Positions 18,718 to 28,171 are shown, counted from the first letter of the stretch. The stretch is 64,000 bases of DNA from Bacteroidota bacterium (GCA_026391835.1 JAPLDF010000034.1:62001-126000); one strand, 5' to 3'. Program-made: numbers and translations. The notes: generated by a model not told the origin, from the sequence alone.

Positions 18718-19965
18718 TTAGACAACCTGTTCAAGGTACTGCATGATCTTCTCTGTTGCTCCCTGGTTTCGCGTAACGTAGCTGCTGCAGATGGCCGATA
18801 AACGGCTGTGCTCCTGCCGGCTCCCGGTGATATCCCTTACTTTTTGATCCAGTGGTTCGGAAGAAGAGATGCAGAAAGCACCTTTCAGTGCAACGAGTTC
18901 ACGGGCCTCGCTGAATTTGTGATAGTTGGGACCAAAAAGAACCGGCACTCCAAAGGTGACGGGCTCCTGGATGTTGTGGATGCCGCTGCCAAATCCGCCG
19001 CCAATGAATGCAATGGTTGCATAGCGGTACAACCTGGACAGGATCCCTACCGAATCGATGAGCAAAACGTTCGTTGCCGTTGCATTATCACCATTCAGCT
19101 CAGAATAGCATACAACCGGAACATTGAGGTGTTCCCTGATAAACCTGATCCGGGCAGGCGAGGTATCATGCGGTGCGATGATAAACTTCATTTCCGTTTC
19201 CTGGCGATTTATCAGGGGGAGGAATACGGCTTCATCCGGCTCCCAGCTGCTGCCGGCAACAAATACCTGTTTCCCGTCACAGAATTTTTCGACAAGTGGC
19301 AATGACACGGGATGCGCTGCGATGGCAAAAACGCGGTCAAACCGTGTGTCGCCCGCTACGGTAACCTGTTCAATGCCTGCTGCCTTCAGCAAATCTCCTG
19401 ATTCGTTGTTCTGCACAAAAAAGTGGGACACATGCCGTAAATGACTGAGGAACCATTCCCCGTACCATTTAAAAAAGTGATGGTTTTTTCGGAACAATGC
19501 GGAGATGAAGTAAATCGGGATATGCAGGTCATGAATGGTTTTCATGTAGTTGAACCAAAAATCATACTTGACAAAAAACACCATCTCAGGTCGTACGATT
19601 TCCAGGAACATCCGGGCATTTGCGGGTGTATCAAGCGGCAGGTAAAAAACGAAGTCGGCAAGTTCATAGTGCCGCCGAACTTCATAACCTGAAGGTGAAA
19701 AAAAGGTCAGGAGTATTTTCTTTTCCGGCCATCGTTTTCTGAAGGCTTCAATGACAGGCCTCCCCTGTTCGAATTCACCCAGCGAGGAGACATGAAACCA
19801 AACGACGGGGGTTTTCCTGCGGTCAACCTGGCGCAATGCAGCTTCCAGGCTGACGAACAACCCGCGCCGCCCGGCAACCCACTGCCGTGCTTTCAGGTTG
19901 AATCGCGCCGCAATCCGAAGGAAAAGTCCATAACAATAAACCAGAAACGAATATATCAGCCGCAT
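18718..19965 (-). CDS. waaA: 3-deoxy-D-manno-octulosonic acid (Kdo) transferase
   Basis: A 415-residue GT30 enzyme that adds Kdo from CMP-Kdo to lipid IVA, an essential early step of lipopolysaccharide core synthesis at the cytoplasmic face of the inner membrane. An N-terminal hydrophobic anchor is followed by HVSSLGEFEQGRP, where Glu64 matches the catalytic base of Aquifex WaaA. The C-terminal half contains the CMP-binding GGGFGSGIHNIQEP. Length and motifs are normal. Its presence shows the organism makes Kdo-containing LPS. Confidence 0.95.
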   Translation of the reverse strand: MRLIYSFLVYCYGLFLRIAARFNLKARQWVAGRRGLFVSLEAALRQVDRRKTPVVWFHVSSLGEFEQGRPVIEAFRKRWPEKKILLTFFSPSGYEVRRHYELADFVFYLPLDTPANARMFLEIVRPEMVFFVKYDFWFNYMKTIHDLHIPIYFISALFRKNHHFFKWYGEWFLSHLRHVSHFFVQNNESGDLLKAAGIEQVTVAGDTRFDRVFAIAAHPVSLPLVEKFCDGKQVFVAGSSWEPDEAVFLPLINRQETEMKFIIAPHDTSPARIRFIREHLNVPVVCYSELNGDNATATNVLLIDSVGILSRLYRYATIAFIGGGFGSGIHNIQEPVTFGVPVLFGPNYHKFSEARELVALKGAFCISSSEPLDQKVRDITGSRQEHSRLSAICSSYVTRNQGATEKIMQYLEQVV

Positions 19966-20006
19966 GTTTGGTTTTTAATATTTTGAATTGCGCAGCTACA
20001 GTCAAT

Positions 20007-20068
20007 CCGCCCGTCCGCCTGTCCGCCCGTCCGCCTGTCTGCCTGTCCGCCTGTCCGCCCGTCCGCCC
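20007..20068. repeat. Seven tandem CCGCCTGT/CCGCCCGT octamers
   Basis: Seven 8-bp units alternating CCGCCCGT and CCGCCTGT, plus a partial copy, fill the gap between the waaA start and the stop of the next gene upstream. Same unit as at 15741-15785, more than 4 kb away. Confidence 0.93.
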
Positions 20069-20072
20069 AAAA

Positions 20073-20834
20073 TCAATACATGTAAAACTCCTTCGGTGCC
20101 CTCCTGTAAAGCGGAATAATCCAGCAAACTTTAAAGGTATAAAACTGGCTGCTCAATTTGCGGGTGTCCTGCCTGCCTGTATCGAAATCCCGTTTCCGGT
20201 ATGGTGTGGTCCAGGCCTGCATGAATTCAAAGGAAACCGAAAAATTCACCAGCCGCATGTTGCTCAGGTACATGTACCCCAGTGAACCGGTAACTGCGGG
20301 TCCCCCGTTTAACCGGTCATACCCTTTTTTATAATCGCCAAGGAGTTGCGGGGCGGTGTTCCCGGGGTTGTGTATCCTTATCTTATCCTGTATATATCCG
20401 GCCCCGGCAACGAGGGTAAACCCGCAATTGGGATTTGGTGATAACAAAGGAATCACCTTTCCGAATTTTGCAAAGAAATTGAAACCGCGCTCATAATAGA
20501 CCATATCGGCATAGAACCCGTTTGCATCGATGATGAAACCATCCCTGGTGGAAATGTTACTAAGGAGGGAATCTGTATTTCGCACCGACTGGCCGAACAT
20601 GAAATTTCCCTCCGCACCAAACAGCCAGTTTTTCTTTGTTTTTAGCATAAAGCCTCCGCCAATGCTGGAGTTGCTTCCAAATTGCTTCGCCAGGTCGCCT
20701 CCCGGGAACTGGTATCCGTAAGTGGCGTAGATCAGTGGCGTGAAAATGGTGGAATCATGAATGTTTACCTGGGCAAACAAACAGGAAGTTGTAAGGACAA
20801 GCGCGGCAATAAAGGAAATAATTTTGCGGTACAT
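20073..20834 (-). CDS. Putative outer-membrane beta-barrel protein
   Basis: A 253-residue protein with a signal peptide ending near LFAQ. The mature part has alternating hydrophobic/aromatic strands (YGYQFPGGD, WLFGAEGNFMFG, GFNFFAKFGKVIPL, LGYMYLSNMRLVNFSVSFEF) typical of small beta-barrels. The C-terminal residues include VCWIIPLYRR. Function unknown. A full -7 element with TTG (CAA on the plus strand at 20905-20907) lies upstream, so it starts a unit that may run into waaA. Confidence 0.72.
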   Translation of the reverse strand: MYRKIISFIAALVLTTSCLFAQVNIHDSTIFTPLIYATYGYQFPGGDLAKQFGSNSSIGGGFMLKTKKNWLFGAEGNFMFGQSVRNTDSLLSNISTRDGFIIDANGFYADMVYYERGFNFFAKFGKVIPLLSPNPNCGFTLVAGAGYIQDKIRIHNPGNTAPQLLGDYKKGYDRLNGGPAVTGSLGYMYLSNMRLVNFSVSFEFMQAWTTPYRKRDFDTGRQDTRKLSSQFYTFKVCWIIPLYRRAPKEFYMY

Positions 20835-20872
20835 ATAAGGGCAATTAGATAGTTACAACCCATAATTCACTA

Positions 20873-20880
20873 CAAAATTA
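20873..20880 (-). promoter_or_regulatory. Promoter for the outer-membrane protein gene (and perhaps waaA)
   Basis: Minus strand TAATTTTG (full TAnnTTTG match) with TTG at 20907-20905, 24 bp further upstream. The ATG is 38 bp downstream. Confidence 0.55.
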
Positions 20881-20967
20881 CATTTTTTAGCCATGCCGTA
20901 TCCGCAATAATTTCAAAACCTTATTCAACAAGTTGTTATGTTGGTGAACCTGTCATGAATTTTTTTG

Positions 20968-20975
20968 TACTTTTG
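20968..20975 (+). promoter_or_regulatory. Promoter for the C69 dipeptidase gene
   Basis: TACTTTTG, a full TAnnTTTG match, with TTG at 20941-20943, 24 bp upstream. The ATG is at 21044, giving a leader of about 60 nt. Confidence 0.55.
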
Positions 20976-21043
20976 ACAACAAAAACAGCGAAATATCAAA
21001 CCTTCGAAATTCAGTCATTCAATCATTCAATAATTCATTCTCT

Positions 21044-22720
21044 ATGCGGAAATCTTTGTTTATCCTGTTCCTGCTGCTTGCAGGCTTCACTTATCATTCA
21101 ATGGCCTGTACCAACTTTCTTTTCACGAAGGGATCCACTACCGATGGCTCCGTGATGATAACCTATTCGGCCGACTCACACACCCTGTACGGTGAATTAT
21201 ACCACTGGCCCGCCCGTGACTGGCCTGCCGGTTCGATGCTCGACGTAACAGAATGGGATACCGGGAAACCATTGGGAAAAATCGCCCAGGTAAAACACAC
21301 CTACAATGTGATCGGCAACATGAATGAGTACCAGGTTGCCATCGGGGAAACAACCTACGGCGGCCGGGAAGAGCTGCAAACGCAAAAAGGGGCCATCGTT
21401 GATTACGGTTCCCTGATCTATATTGCACTGCAGCGCTCAAAAACTGCACGTGAAGCTATCAAGGTCTTTGGGGAACTCACGGAAAAGTATGGTTATGCAA
21501 GCGAAGGAGAATCATTCTCCATTTCCGATGCCAACGAAGTATGGATCCTTGAGATGATCGGCAAAGGCGAAGGCCAGGTCGGTGCTGTATGGGTCGCCCT
21601 GCGGATCCCTGACGGGTATGTATGCGGCCATGCCAACCAGGCACGTATAACTACTTTTCCGCTGAACGATCCTGAAAATTGTATTTATGCAAAGGATGTC
21701 ATCTCATTTGCCCGCTCAAAAGGCTATTTTGACGGAAAAGATGCCGAATTCAGTTTCTCCGACACCTATGCGCCGGTATCTTTCAGCGGCGCACGTGCCT
21801 GCGAAGCCCGCGTATGGTCTATGTTCAACCGTTTAAATTCCAGCATGGGGCAATACCAGGATTATGCCATGGGACATCTTACCAAGGGCACCTGGGGATA
21901 CACGACCAACCGTATGCCTTTGTGGGTAAAACCTGATAAAAAAATCAGCGTGCATGATGTGATGAACCTGATGCGCGACCACTACGAAGGAACCAAAATG
22001 GATATGACCAAGGATATCGGGGCAGGTCCTTTCGAATGCCCCTACCGCTGGCGCCCGATGACGCTCAAGGTCGACAGCATCGCCTATGTGCAGGAACGTG
22101 CCACCTCCACGCAGCAAACCGGGTTTGTTTTTGTTGCCCAGTCACGCAGTTGGGTGCCCGCCCCCCTTGGCGGAATTTTCTGGTTTGGCGTTGATGATAC
22201 ATATACCATGGTCTTTTCACCCATGTACAGCGGCATGACGAAAGTTCCCGAGGCCTACAAGGTTGGGAATGGTGATATGCTCCATTATTCGCCCACTTCC
22301 GCATTCTGGACATTCAGCATGGTGTCGAACTGGGCTTATACCAAGTACAATTATATGATCAAGGATATCCAGCCCGTTCAGCAGGAACTTGAGCAGAAAT
22401 ACATCGCCGAAACAGCAGGGATCGACAAAAAAGCAGCAGAACTCTATAAAAAAGACAAGGCTGCCGCTGTCAAATATATTACCGACTATTCCGTGAAAAC
22501 GGGACAGGCAACTGTGAAACGCTGGCAGGAGATGTACCAGTACCTCCTGGTAAAATACATTGACGGCAACATCAAGAAGGAAAAGGATGGAAAATTCGAA
22601 ACCAATCCCTACAACATGCCTGTGATGCCGTCGCAACCAGGTTATCCCGAATGGTGGCTGAAAGAGATCGTAAGACAACATGGCGATGTGCTGAAACAGA
22701 TCGGGCCTGCAGGACACTAA
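21044..22720 (+). CDS. C69 family dipeptidase, exported
   Basis: A 558-residue Ntn-type hydrolase. The signal peptide ends in SMA, directly before Cys22 in ACTNFLF, which would become the N-terminal nucleophile after cleavage, as expected for peptidase family C69. The following KGSTTDGSVMITYSADSH matches the family start (Cys, then DGS, then S/E-D). Such enzymes cut dipeptides and short peptides in the periplasm or outside. Single gene, ended by a strong terminator. Confidence 0.88.
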   Translation: MRKSLFILFLLLAGFTYHSMACTNFLFTKGSTTDGSVMITYSADSHTLYGELYHWPARDWPAGSMLDVTEWDTGKPLGKIAQVKHTYNVIGNMNEYQVAIGETTYGGREELQTQKGAIVDYGSLIYIALQRSKTAREAIKVFGELTEKYGYASEGESFSISDANEVWILEMIGKGEGQVGAVWVALRIPDGYVCGHANQARITTFPLNDPENCIYAKDVISFARSKGYFDGKDAEFSFSDTYAPVSFSGARACEARVWSMFNRLNSSMGQYQDYAMGHLTKGTWGYTTNRMPLWVKPDKKISVHDVMNLMRDHYEGTKMDMTKDIGAGPFECPYRWRPMTLKVDSIAYVQERATSTQQTGFVFVAQSRSWVPAPLGGIFWFGVDDTYTMVFSPMYSGMTKVPEAYKVGNGDMLHYSPTSAFWTFSMVSNWAYTKYNYMIKDIQPVQQELEQKYIAETAGIDKKAAELYKKDKAAAVKYITDYSVKTGQATVKRWQEMYQYLLVKYIDGNIKKEKDGKFETNPYNMPVMPSQPGYPEWWLKEIVRQHGDVLKQIGPAGH

Positions 22721-22765
22721 GCAGACAATGCAGGCAATGCAGTCAATGTAAATAATGCATGCAAT
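22721..22765. repeat. Five 9-bp units (GCAGGCAAT type)
   Basis: GCAGACAAT, GCAGGCAAT, GCAGTCAAT, GTAAATAAT and GCATGCAAT follow directly after the dipeptidase stop codon. A tandem array without an inverted arm. Confidence 0.75.
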
Positions 22766-22783
22766 GTTTGGTTTACAACTAAG

Positions 22784-22819
22784 CAGGATTTAACGGTCGT
22801 TAAATCCTGTTTTTGTTTT
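22784..22819 (+). terminator. Rho-independent terminator after the dipeptidase gene
   Basis: Perfect 11-bp stem CAGGATTTAAC (22784-22794) and GTTAAATCCTG (22799-22809) with loop GGTC, followed by TTTTTGTTTT. It abuts the promoter of the next gene. Confidence 0.9.
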
Positions 22820-22826
22820 ATCTTTG
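22819..22826 (+). promoter_or_regulatory. -7 element for coiled-coil protein/pfk unit
   Basis: TATCTTTG, a full TAnnTTTG match, starting at the end of the preceding terminator's T-tract and 30 bp before the ATG at 22856. Confidence 0.5.
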
Positions 22827-22855
22827 CGCCATAATTCAGGAAAATTCTGCTTCAC

Positions 22856-23755
22856 ATGGAAGAATCAAACTCTTCATCGCGTAAATACAAGATTTATTTG
22901 TCCATCATCGCACTCCTTTTACTGGTGCTTCTGTTCTGGCTTTTCATCCAGCGCTCACAGTTGATGAAACTGGTAAAGGAAAAGGAGACCGAGAAGGTCG
23001 CTCTGCAGCACAACCTGGATTCACTCATGACCGAACACAATAAGATCAAGGTCTCGTATGGCGCCCTTTCAGATTCCCTGAAGGCCAAAGACAGCCTCAT
23101 CCAGGTCAATGCGCTGGAAATCAAAAAGCTGCTCGACAATCAATGGGATTACAACACCATCCATAAAAAGTTTGAACGCCTGCAAAAGGTAGCCCAGGGC
23201 TATGTTCACCAGATGGACTCACTCTACACGGTGAACCGGGAACTTACTGCCGAGAATGACCGGATCCGGCAGGTTGTGAAGACCGAACAGAACCGGAATC
23301 AGAACCTGATGAAGGACAAGGAGGAGCTCAAGGAAAAGATGAACCAGGCTGCCTACATCAAAGCATATGATGTTACAGCCATCCCGTATAAACTGAAATC
23401 GGGGGGTACAAAAGAACAGGTTACCGATAAAGCCAGCCGTACCGACCGCATCAGGGTTTGCTTTACCATCGGGGAGAACCCGCTCGTTCCCGCCGGGAAA
23501 AAAAATGTTTACATCCGCCTTGTCCGCCCCGACAATGTTGTGGTGCTCAAAAGCAAATATGACACCTTTGTTTTCAACGGGCAGACACTTCCATTTTCAC
23601 TTCGTGAAGATGTTGACTACCAGGGAAAAGCAATGAAAGTTTGTGTGGACTGGACCAAGAAGGACACCGACAAGCAGGCAATGAAGGGAAAGTATATGAT
23701 TACCGTGTTTGCTGATGACAAAGAGATAGGGACCGGTTCATTCGATTTGAAATAA
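22856..23755 (+). CDS. Membrane-anchored coiled-coil protein, unknown function
   Basis: A 299-residue protein. One hydrophobic helix (about residues 14-32, LSIIALLLLVLLFWLFI) is followed by a charged, heptad-rich coiled coil (about 35-160) and a C-terminal beta-rich domain (about 190-299, with RIRVCFTIGENPLVPAGKK and VVVLKSKYDTFVF). The topology suggests a periplasmic domain on a rod. Not recognised as a named family; similar Bacteroidota proteins are sometimes labelled as chromosome-partition related, for which I see no evidence. It shares a promoter with pfk (10-bp gap), yet its product looks unrelated to glycolysis. Confidence 0.75.
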   Translation: MEESNSSSRKYKIYLSIIALLLLVLLFWLFIQRSQLMKLVKEKETEKVALQHNLDSLMTEHNKIKVSYGALSDSLKAKDSLIQVNALEIKKLLDNQWDYNTIHKKFERLQKVAQGYVHQMDSLYTVNRELTAENDRIRQVVKTEQNRNQNLMKDKEELKEKMNQAAYIKAYDVTAIPYKLKSGGTKEQVTDKASRTDRIRVCFTIGENPLVPAGKKNVYIRLVRPDNVVVLKSKYDTFVFNGQTLPFSLREDVDYQGKAMKVCVDWTKKDTDKQAMKGKYMITVFADDKEIGTGSFDLK

Positions 23756-23765
23756 TTCCATTATT

Positions 23766-24788
23766 ATGCGAATTGGCATTTTAACGGCCGGAGGCGATTG
23801 CCCCGGTATCAATGCAGCCATCAGGGGAGTAGGCAAAACAGCCATCCTCGAGTACGGCATGGAGGTCATTGGCATCTCTTCGGGTTTCCTGGGGCTTATC
23901 AATGAGGAGTATGTCAACCTCGACGAGAACGTGCTATCCGGTATCCTTACCCTGGGAGGCACCATCCTCGGAACATCCCGCGAAAATCCTTTTAAGAAAA
24001 GCAATACATTCAATGCCATTGATAAGCCGAAGCTCATCAAGAAACACTACCAGGAACTTGGACTGGATGCCTTGGTGTGCATTGGCGGGAATGGCACCCA
24101 GCGAACTGCCGCACAACTTTCGGAGGTCGGGCTCAATGTGATCGGGATACCCAAAACCATCGACAATGATGTGTGGGGAACGGATATTACATTTGGTTTT
24201 GACTCAGCACTATGGATCGCCACCGAAGCCATCGACAGGCTCCATACCACGGCCAACAGCCACAAACGCATCATGGTTATCGAAGTGATGGGACATCATG
24301 CAGGGTGGCTTGCCCTCTATTCGGGGATGGCCAGCGGCGGTGATGTGATCCTGCTCCCAGAAATCAATTTCGACATCAACCAGGTTGCCAGGTGCCTGAA
24401 AAAACGGGCCATCAACAAAAAACCCTATTCCATCGTCGTTGTTGCCGAAGGAATCCCCACACCCAAGGGAGAAGGGGCAGGCCGGTATGTGGCAAACAGC
24501 ATCAAGGAACTGACCGGACTCGAAACCAGGGAAACCATCCTTGGTTACATCCAGCGCGGGGGCAGCCCTTCGCCCATGGACCGTGTACTGGCCACCCGTT
24601 ACGGGGCCTATGCTGTGGAGTTGATCGCGCAGAAAAGATTCGGCGAAATGGTATCGCTCAAAGGCGACACGGTTACTTCGGTTTCCCTAGCTGAAGTTGG
24701 TGGCAAGTTAAGGCTTGTACCCGAAGACCATCCGCTGATTGAAAAAGCGCGCCGGATGGGTGTGTGTTTCGGAACAGATGCCTGTTAA
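23766..24788 (+). CDS. 6-phosphofructokinase
   Basis: A 340-residue PFK that phosphorylates fructose 6-phosphate to the 1,6-bisphosphate in glycolysis. Seen: GGDCPG (9-14), SREN (Arg72), GGNGTQ (107-112) and PKTIDNDV (129-136) with catalytic Asp133. Relative to E. coli numbering, position 104 is Gly (Gly110, as in ATP enzymes), 124 is Lys (Lys130, as in PPi-type and ATP-using X-type enzymes) and the Mg-binding Asp103 is Asn (Asn109). The phosphoryl donor therefore cannot be assigned with certainty; ATP is more likely given Gly110. The stop overlaps the recJ stop on the other strand. Confidence 0.92.
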   Translation: MRIGILTAGGDCPGINAAIRGVGKTAILEYGMEVIGISSGFLGLINEEYVNLDENVLSGILTLGGTILGTSRENPFKKSNTFNAIDKPKLIKKHYQELGLDALVCIGGNGTQRTAAQLSEVGLNVIGIPKTIDNDVWGTDITFGFDSALWIATEAIDRLHTTANSHKRIMVIEVMGHHAGWLALYSGMASGGDVILLPEINFDINQVARCLKKRAINKKPYSIVVVAEGIPTPKGEGAGRYVANSIKELTGLETRETILGYIQRGGSPSPMDRVLATRYGAYAVELIAQKRFGEMVSLKGDTVTSVSLAEVGGKLRLVPEDHPLIEKARRMGVCFGTDAC

Positions 24789-26533
24789 TCAGCGAACTTG
24801 ATGTCTTTGATGTTGAGCTGGAGGTTAACTGAACCATTCCACTCGTTTTCCTCGATGTGATAACAGATGTTGAAGGGTATCTGTTTTTCAATCAACCCGA
24901 AACGTTCGCCCTGCTGGAAAGCGATGGCTGAAAATGGTCCGCCGGCAATATCCGGGTGTACCACGGAGAGTTTCAGGTGATTTTTTCCCACAATTCTCGA
25001 TCCGCCGGCATCCATCACACCTTTTGTCATAAACAGCGGCGCCATGTTCCCCGGCCCGAACGGCGCAAACTGCTTCAGTATGCCATAAAACCGGGAATTG
25101 ATTTTATTCAGCGGAAGCGCGGCATCCACCTCCAGCACGGGAACAAGTTCGATCCCCTGCAAACGCTCCCGGACGACTGATTCAAAACGTGCGCTGAAAG
25201 CCTCGAGATTTTCCGGTTTGAGCGAAAGTCCCGCTGCAAATTTATGTCCGCCAAAATGTTCCAGCAGGTCGCTGCACGCATCCACCGCCTCATAAATATC
25301 AAAATCCCTGACACTGCGCGCCGAACCTGTAATCAGCCCGTTTGAAAGTGTCAGGACGATGGTTGGACGGTAGTATGTTTCGGTGAGACGCGACGCCACA
25401 ATCCCGATCACCCCTTTGTGCCAGTCGGGGTGATAAATAACCGTTGACCTGGCCGATTTAAGCCGGGCATCCGCCCCGATCATCCCGATGGCCTGCTGCG
25501 TGGCAAAGGTGTCAAGTGTTTTCCGCTCAGTGTTGTGGGCATTGATCTGCACCGCCACATGTTTGGCGTCTTCCAGGTCTTTGGTAATGAGCAGCCTGAC
25601 TGAATTTTTCCCGCTTTCGATCCTGCCTGCGGCATTGATGCGGGGGCCGATCATGAAAACCAGGTCGGTGATGGTAAGTTCACGGATGAACACACAGCCG
25701 CCCAGGCCGTCATCATTTTTCATCATCGCCGAATAACGCAGCAATGCTTCCAGGCCCGGCCTTGGCCTCGTGTTGATCAGCTTCAGCCCGAAATAGGCAA
25801 GAATACGGTTTTCACCGGTAATGTCGACAATATCTGAAGCAATGCTGATTGCCACCAGGTCGAGGTATTGGGTGAGATTTTCGAACGGAAGGTTGTTAAA
25901 TTGCGAATACGCCTGTATCAGTTTAAATCCGATGCCGCATCCCGATAATTCCTTGTAGGGATAGGGGCAGTCGATTTGCTTGGGATCAAGAACCGCAACG
26001 GCGGCAGGTATTTCGGCGCCCGGCCGGTGATGATCGCATATGATAAAGTCGACGCCTTTGGACGAGGCATAGGCCACTTTTTCAACTGCCTTGATCCCGC
26101 AGTCAAGCGCAATGATAAGCTTGACATTGGTTTCAGCCGCAAAGTCGATGCCTTTGATTGAAATGCCATAGCCTTCGTCGTAACGGTCGGGAATGTAAAA
26201 ATCGATCTCTGCATGAAAAACATGGAGGAACGTATATACCAGCGATACAGCTGAGGTTCCGTCGACATCGTAATCGCCGTACACAAGGATCTGCTCCTTA
26301 TTTTCAATGGCCCGGATGATGCGGGCAATGGCCTTGTCCATATCCTTCATCAGGAACGGATCAAAAAGGTTATCCAGCGTGGGCCTGAAAAAGGTCTTTG
26401 CCTCATCGAAGGTAGTGATCCCGCGTTGTACCAAAAGCTCGGCCAGAGACTGGTCAATACCAAGCTCCTTTGATATTTCATTAACTTCTTTGGGATCCCC
26501 CGGTGGTTTCAGCACCCAACACTTATCCATCAT
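24785..26533 (-). CDS. recJ: Single-stranded-DNA-specific exonuclease RecJ
   Basis: A 5'-3' ssDNA exonuclease of the DHH phosphoesterase family, used in recombination and mismatch/base-excision repair. Motifs DYDVDGTSA (motif I), DCGIKAVEKV, and the family DHH in IICDHHRPG are present, followed by the DHHA1 region with GGHKFAAG. I start it at 26533 (MMDKCWVLKPP; 26530 is equally possible), giving 582 residues. The frame extends in-frame upstream to 26653, but those extra 40 codons run toward the hairpin repeat and do not resemble RecJ. Confidence 0.93.
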   Translation of the reverse strand: MMDKCWVLKPPGDPKEVNEISKELGIDQSLAELLVQRGITTFDEAKTFFRPTLDNLFDPFLMKDMDKAIARIIRAIENKEQILVYGDYDVDGTSAVSLVYTFLHVFHAEIDFYIPDRYDEGYGISIKGIDFAAETNVKLIIALDCGIKAVEKVAYASSKGVDFIICDHHRPGAEIPAAVAVLDPKQIDCPYPYKELSGCGIGFKLIQAYSQFNNLPFENLTQYLDLVAISIASDIVDITGENRILAYFGLKLINTRPRPGLEALLRYSAMMKNDDGLGGCVFIRELTITDLVFMIGPRINAAGRIESGKNSVRLLITKDLEDAKHVAVQINAHNTERKTLDTFATQQAIGMIGADARLKSARSTVIYHPDWHKGVIGIVASRLTETYYRPTIVLTLSNGLITGSARSVRDFDIYEAVDACSDLLEHFGGHKFAAGLSLKPENLEAFSARFESVVRERLQGIELVPVLEVDAALPLNKINSRFYGILKQFAPFGPGNMAPLFMTKGVMDAGGSRIVGKNHLKLSVVHPDIAGGPFSAIAFQQGERFGLIEKQIPFNICYHIEENEWNGSVNLQLNIKDIKFAD

Positions 26534-26612
26534 ACAATATCTTATGGCTAAATTACTAATTTTTCCGGAACGGGAACCTATTCCTTTAAGAAACTGGTGT
26601 TCTTTTTTAAAT

Positions 26613-26712
26613 GGTGAGCAGGTAAACGGGTAAACGGGTGAACTGAAAATCATTATAATCCACCACTTCCCGGCTCACCTGTTTACCCGTTTACCCGTTT
26701 ACCCCGTTACCC
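26613..26712. repeat. Hairpin of GGTAAACG-type octamers between asnS and recJ
   Basis: The left arm (26613-26643) carries GGTAAACG units and the right arm (26672-26712) carries the complementary CCCGTTTA units, with an unrelated 28-nt loop. Same unit as the array at 60131-60210. Confidence 0.88.
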
Positions 26713-26723
26713 AACACTATTCC

Positions 26724-28121
26724 CTAAAACTCCGCATTCTTCGGCGTCCTTGGGAAAGGAATCACATCCCGGATATTCGACATCCCGGTTACAAACAGGA
26801 TCAGCCGTTCGAAACCAAGCCCAAACCCGGCATGCGGGGCTGTCCCGAATTTGCGGGTATCGAGGTACCACCACACATCCTTCTCGGGAATGTTCATCTC
26901 GTGAATCCGCTTCAGCAAAGCATCCAGGTTTTCTTCGCGCTGGCTTCCGCCTATGATCTCCCCGATCTTCGGGAATAGCACATCCATGGCGCGAACCGTT
27001 TTGCCATCCTCGTTCATCTTCATGTAAAAAGCCTTGATGTCTTTCGGGTAACCGGTAAGGATGACGGGTTTGCCAAAATGCTTCTCCACGAGGTACCGTT
27101 CATGCTCGGCCTGGAGATCTGTGCCCCAGTCCACTGGGAATTCCCAGGTTTGACCGGAAGCCATCAGGATTTCAACGGCTTCGGTATAGGTTACCCGTTC
27201 GAATTTGCCGCTGATCACCTGCTTCAGGCGGTCGATCAGTTCATTGTCGTACATTTTGTTGAGAAACTCAAGGTCATCATAGCAATGTTCGAGGGCATAC
27301 TGCATGAGGTATTTCAGGAAATCCTCCGCGAGGTCCATGTTGTCGTTGATGTCGTAAAATGCCATCTCCGGTTCGATCATCCAGAACTCGGCAAGGTGGC
27401 GCGGGGTATTTGAGTTTTCGGCCCTGAATGTCGGGCCGAAGGTGTATACCAGCGACAATGCCATGGCCCCGAGTTCCCCTTCAAGCTGGCCGCTCACGGT
27501 GAGCTTGGTCTCTTTTCCAAAGAAATCCTGGCTGTAATCGACCTGGCCGTCAGGTAGCAGCGGCGGATTTTTGTCATCCAGGGTGGTTACCCGGAACATC
27601 GCCCCAGCCCCTTCGGCGTCGGAGCCGGTGATGATCGGTGCATGGATATAGTAAAAACCCTGGTCGTTGTAATATTTATGAATGGCAAATGCCATGGCAT
27701 GACGGATGCGCAACACGGCGCCAAAGGTATTGGTGCGCGGCCTCAGATGGGCGATCTCGCGCAGGAATTCCAGTCCATGTCCCTTCTTCTGCAAAGGATA
27801 GGTTTCGGGATCGGCTGTACCGTAAACTTCGATGTGCTTTGCCTGGATTTCAACACTCTGCCCCTGCCCCACCGATTCTACAAGAATCCCCTTCACGGCA
27901 ATGCAACTTCCTGTTGTGACAAGCTTCAACACCTCTTCACTGAAATTCGCAACCTCTGCAACAACCTGTATATGATGGATCACCGAGCCGTCATTGATGG
28001 CGATAAAATTGATATTCTTATTCCCTCTCTTTGTACGCACCCAGCCTTTGACCAGTACTTCACTTCCGTATTCTTTCGATTTCAGTAAATCGACGATCTT
28101 ATTTCTTCTAGTATGTTCCAT
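26724..28121 (-). CDS. asnS: Asparaginyl-tRNA synthetase
   Basis: A 465-residue class IIb synthetase that charges tRNA-Asn in the cytosol. An N-terminal OB-fold anticodon-binding domain (about 15-110, [21 protein letters not shown]) precedes the catalytic core with motif 2 ([21 protein letters not shown]) and motif 3 ([13 protein letters not shown] near the C-terminus). The [13 protein letters not shown] form is characteristic of AsnRS, not AspRS. Upstream is a full -7 element and, further on, an imperfect hairpin repeat. Confidence 0.97.
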   Translation of the reverse strand: MEHTRRNKIVDLLKSKEYGSEVLVKGWVRTKRGNKNINFIAINDGSVIHHIQVVAEVANFSEEVLKLVTTGSCIAVKGILVESVGQGQSVEIQAKHIEVYGTADPETYPLQKKGHGLEFLREIAHLRPRTNTFGAVLRIRHAMAFAIHKYYNDQGFYYIHAPIITGSDAEGAGAMFRVTTLDDKNPPLLPDGQVDYSQDFFGKETKLTVSGQLEGELGAMALSLVYTFGPTFRAENSNTPRHLAEFWMIEPEMAFYDINDNMDLAEDFLKYLMQYALEHCYDDLEFLNKMYDNELIDRLKQVISGKFERVTYTEAVEILMASGQTWEFPVDWGTDLQAEHERYLVEKHFGKPVILTGYPKDIKAFYMKMNEDGKTVRAMDVLFPKIGEIIGGSQREENLDALLKRIHEMNIPEKDVWWYLDTRKFGTAPHAGFGLGFERLILFVTGMSNIRDVIPFPRTPKNAEF

Positions 28122-28142
28122 TGGATTTGATTATTGAATCGG

Positions 28143-28150
28143 CAAATTTA
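28143..28150 (-). promoter_or_regulatory. -7 element for asnS
   Basis: Minus strand TAAATTTG, a full TAnnTTTG match 22 bp before the asnS ATG at 28121. Confidence 0.5.
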
Positions 28151-28171
28151 CTCAAATGCCGGGAATTTTAA

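Noticed and set aside
26534-26653. Upstream extension of recJ
   Set aside because: The added 40 codons run toward the hairpin repeat and are not RecJ-like; ATG at 26533 or 26530 fits the family start.
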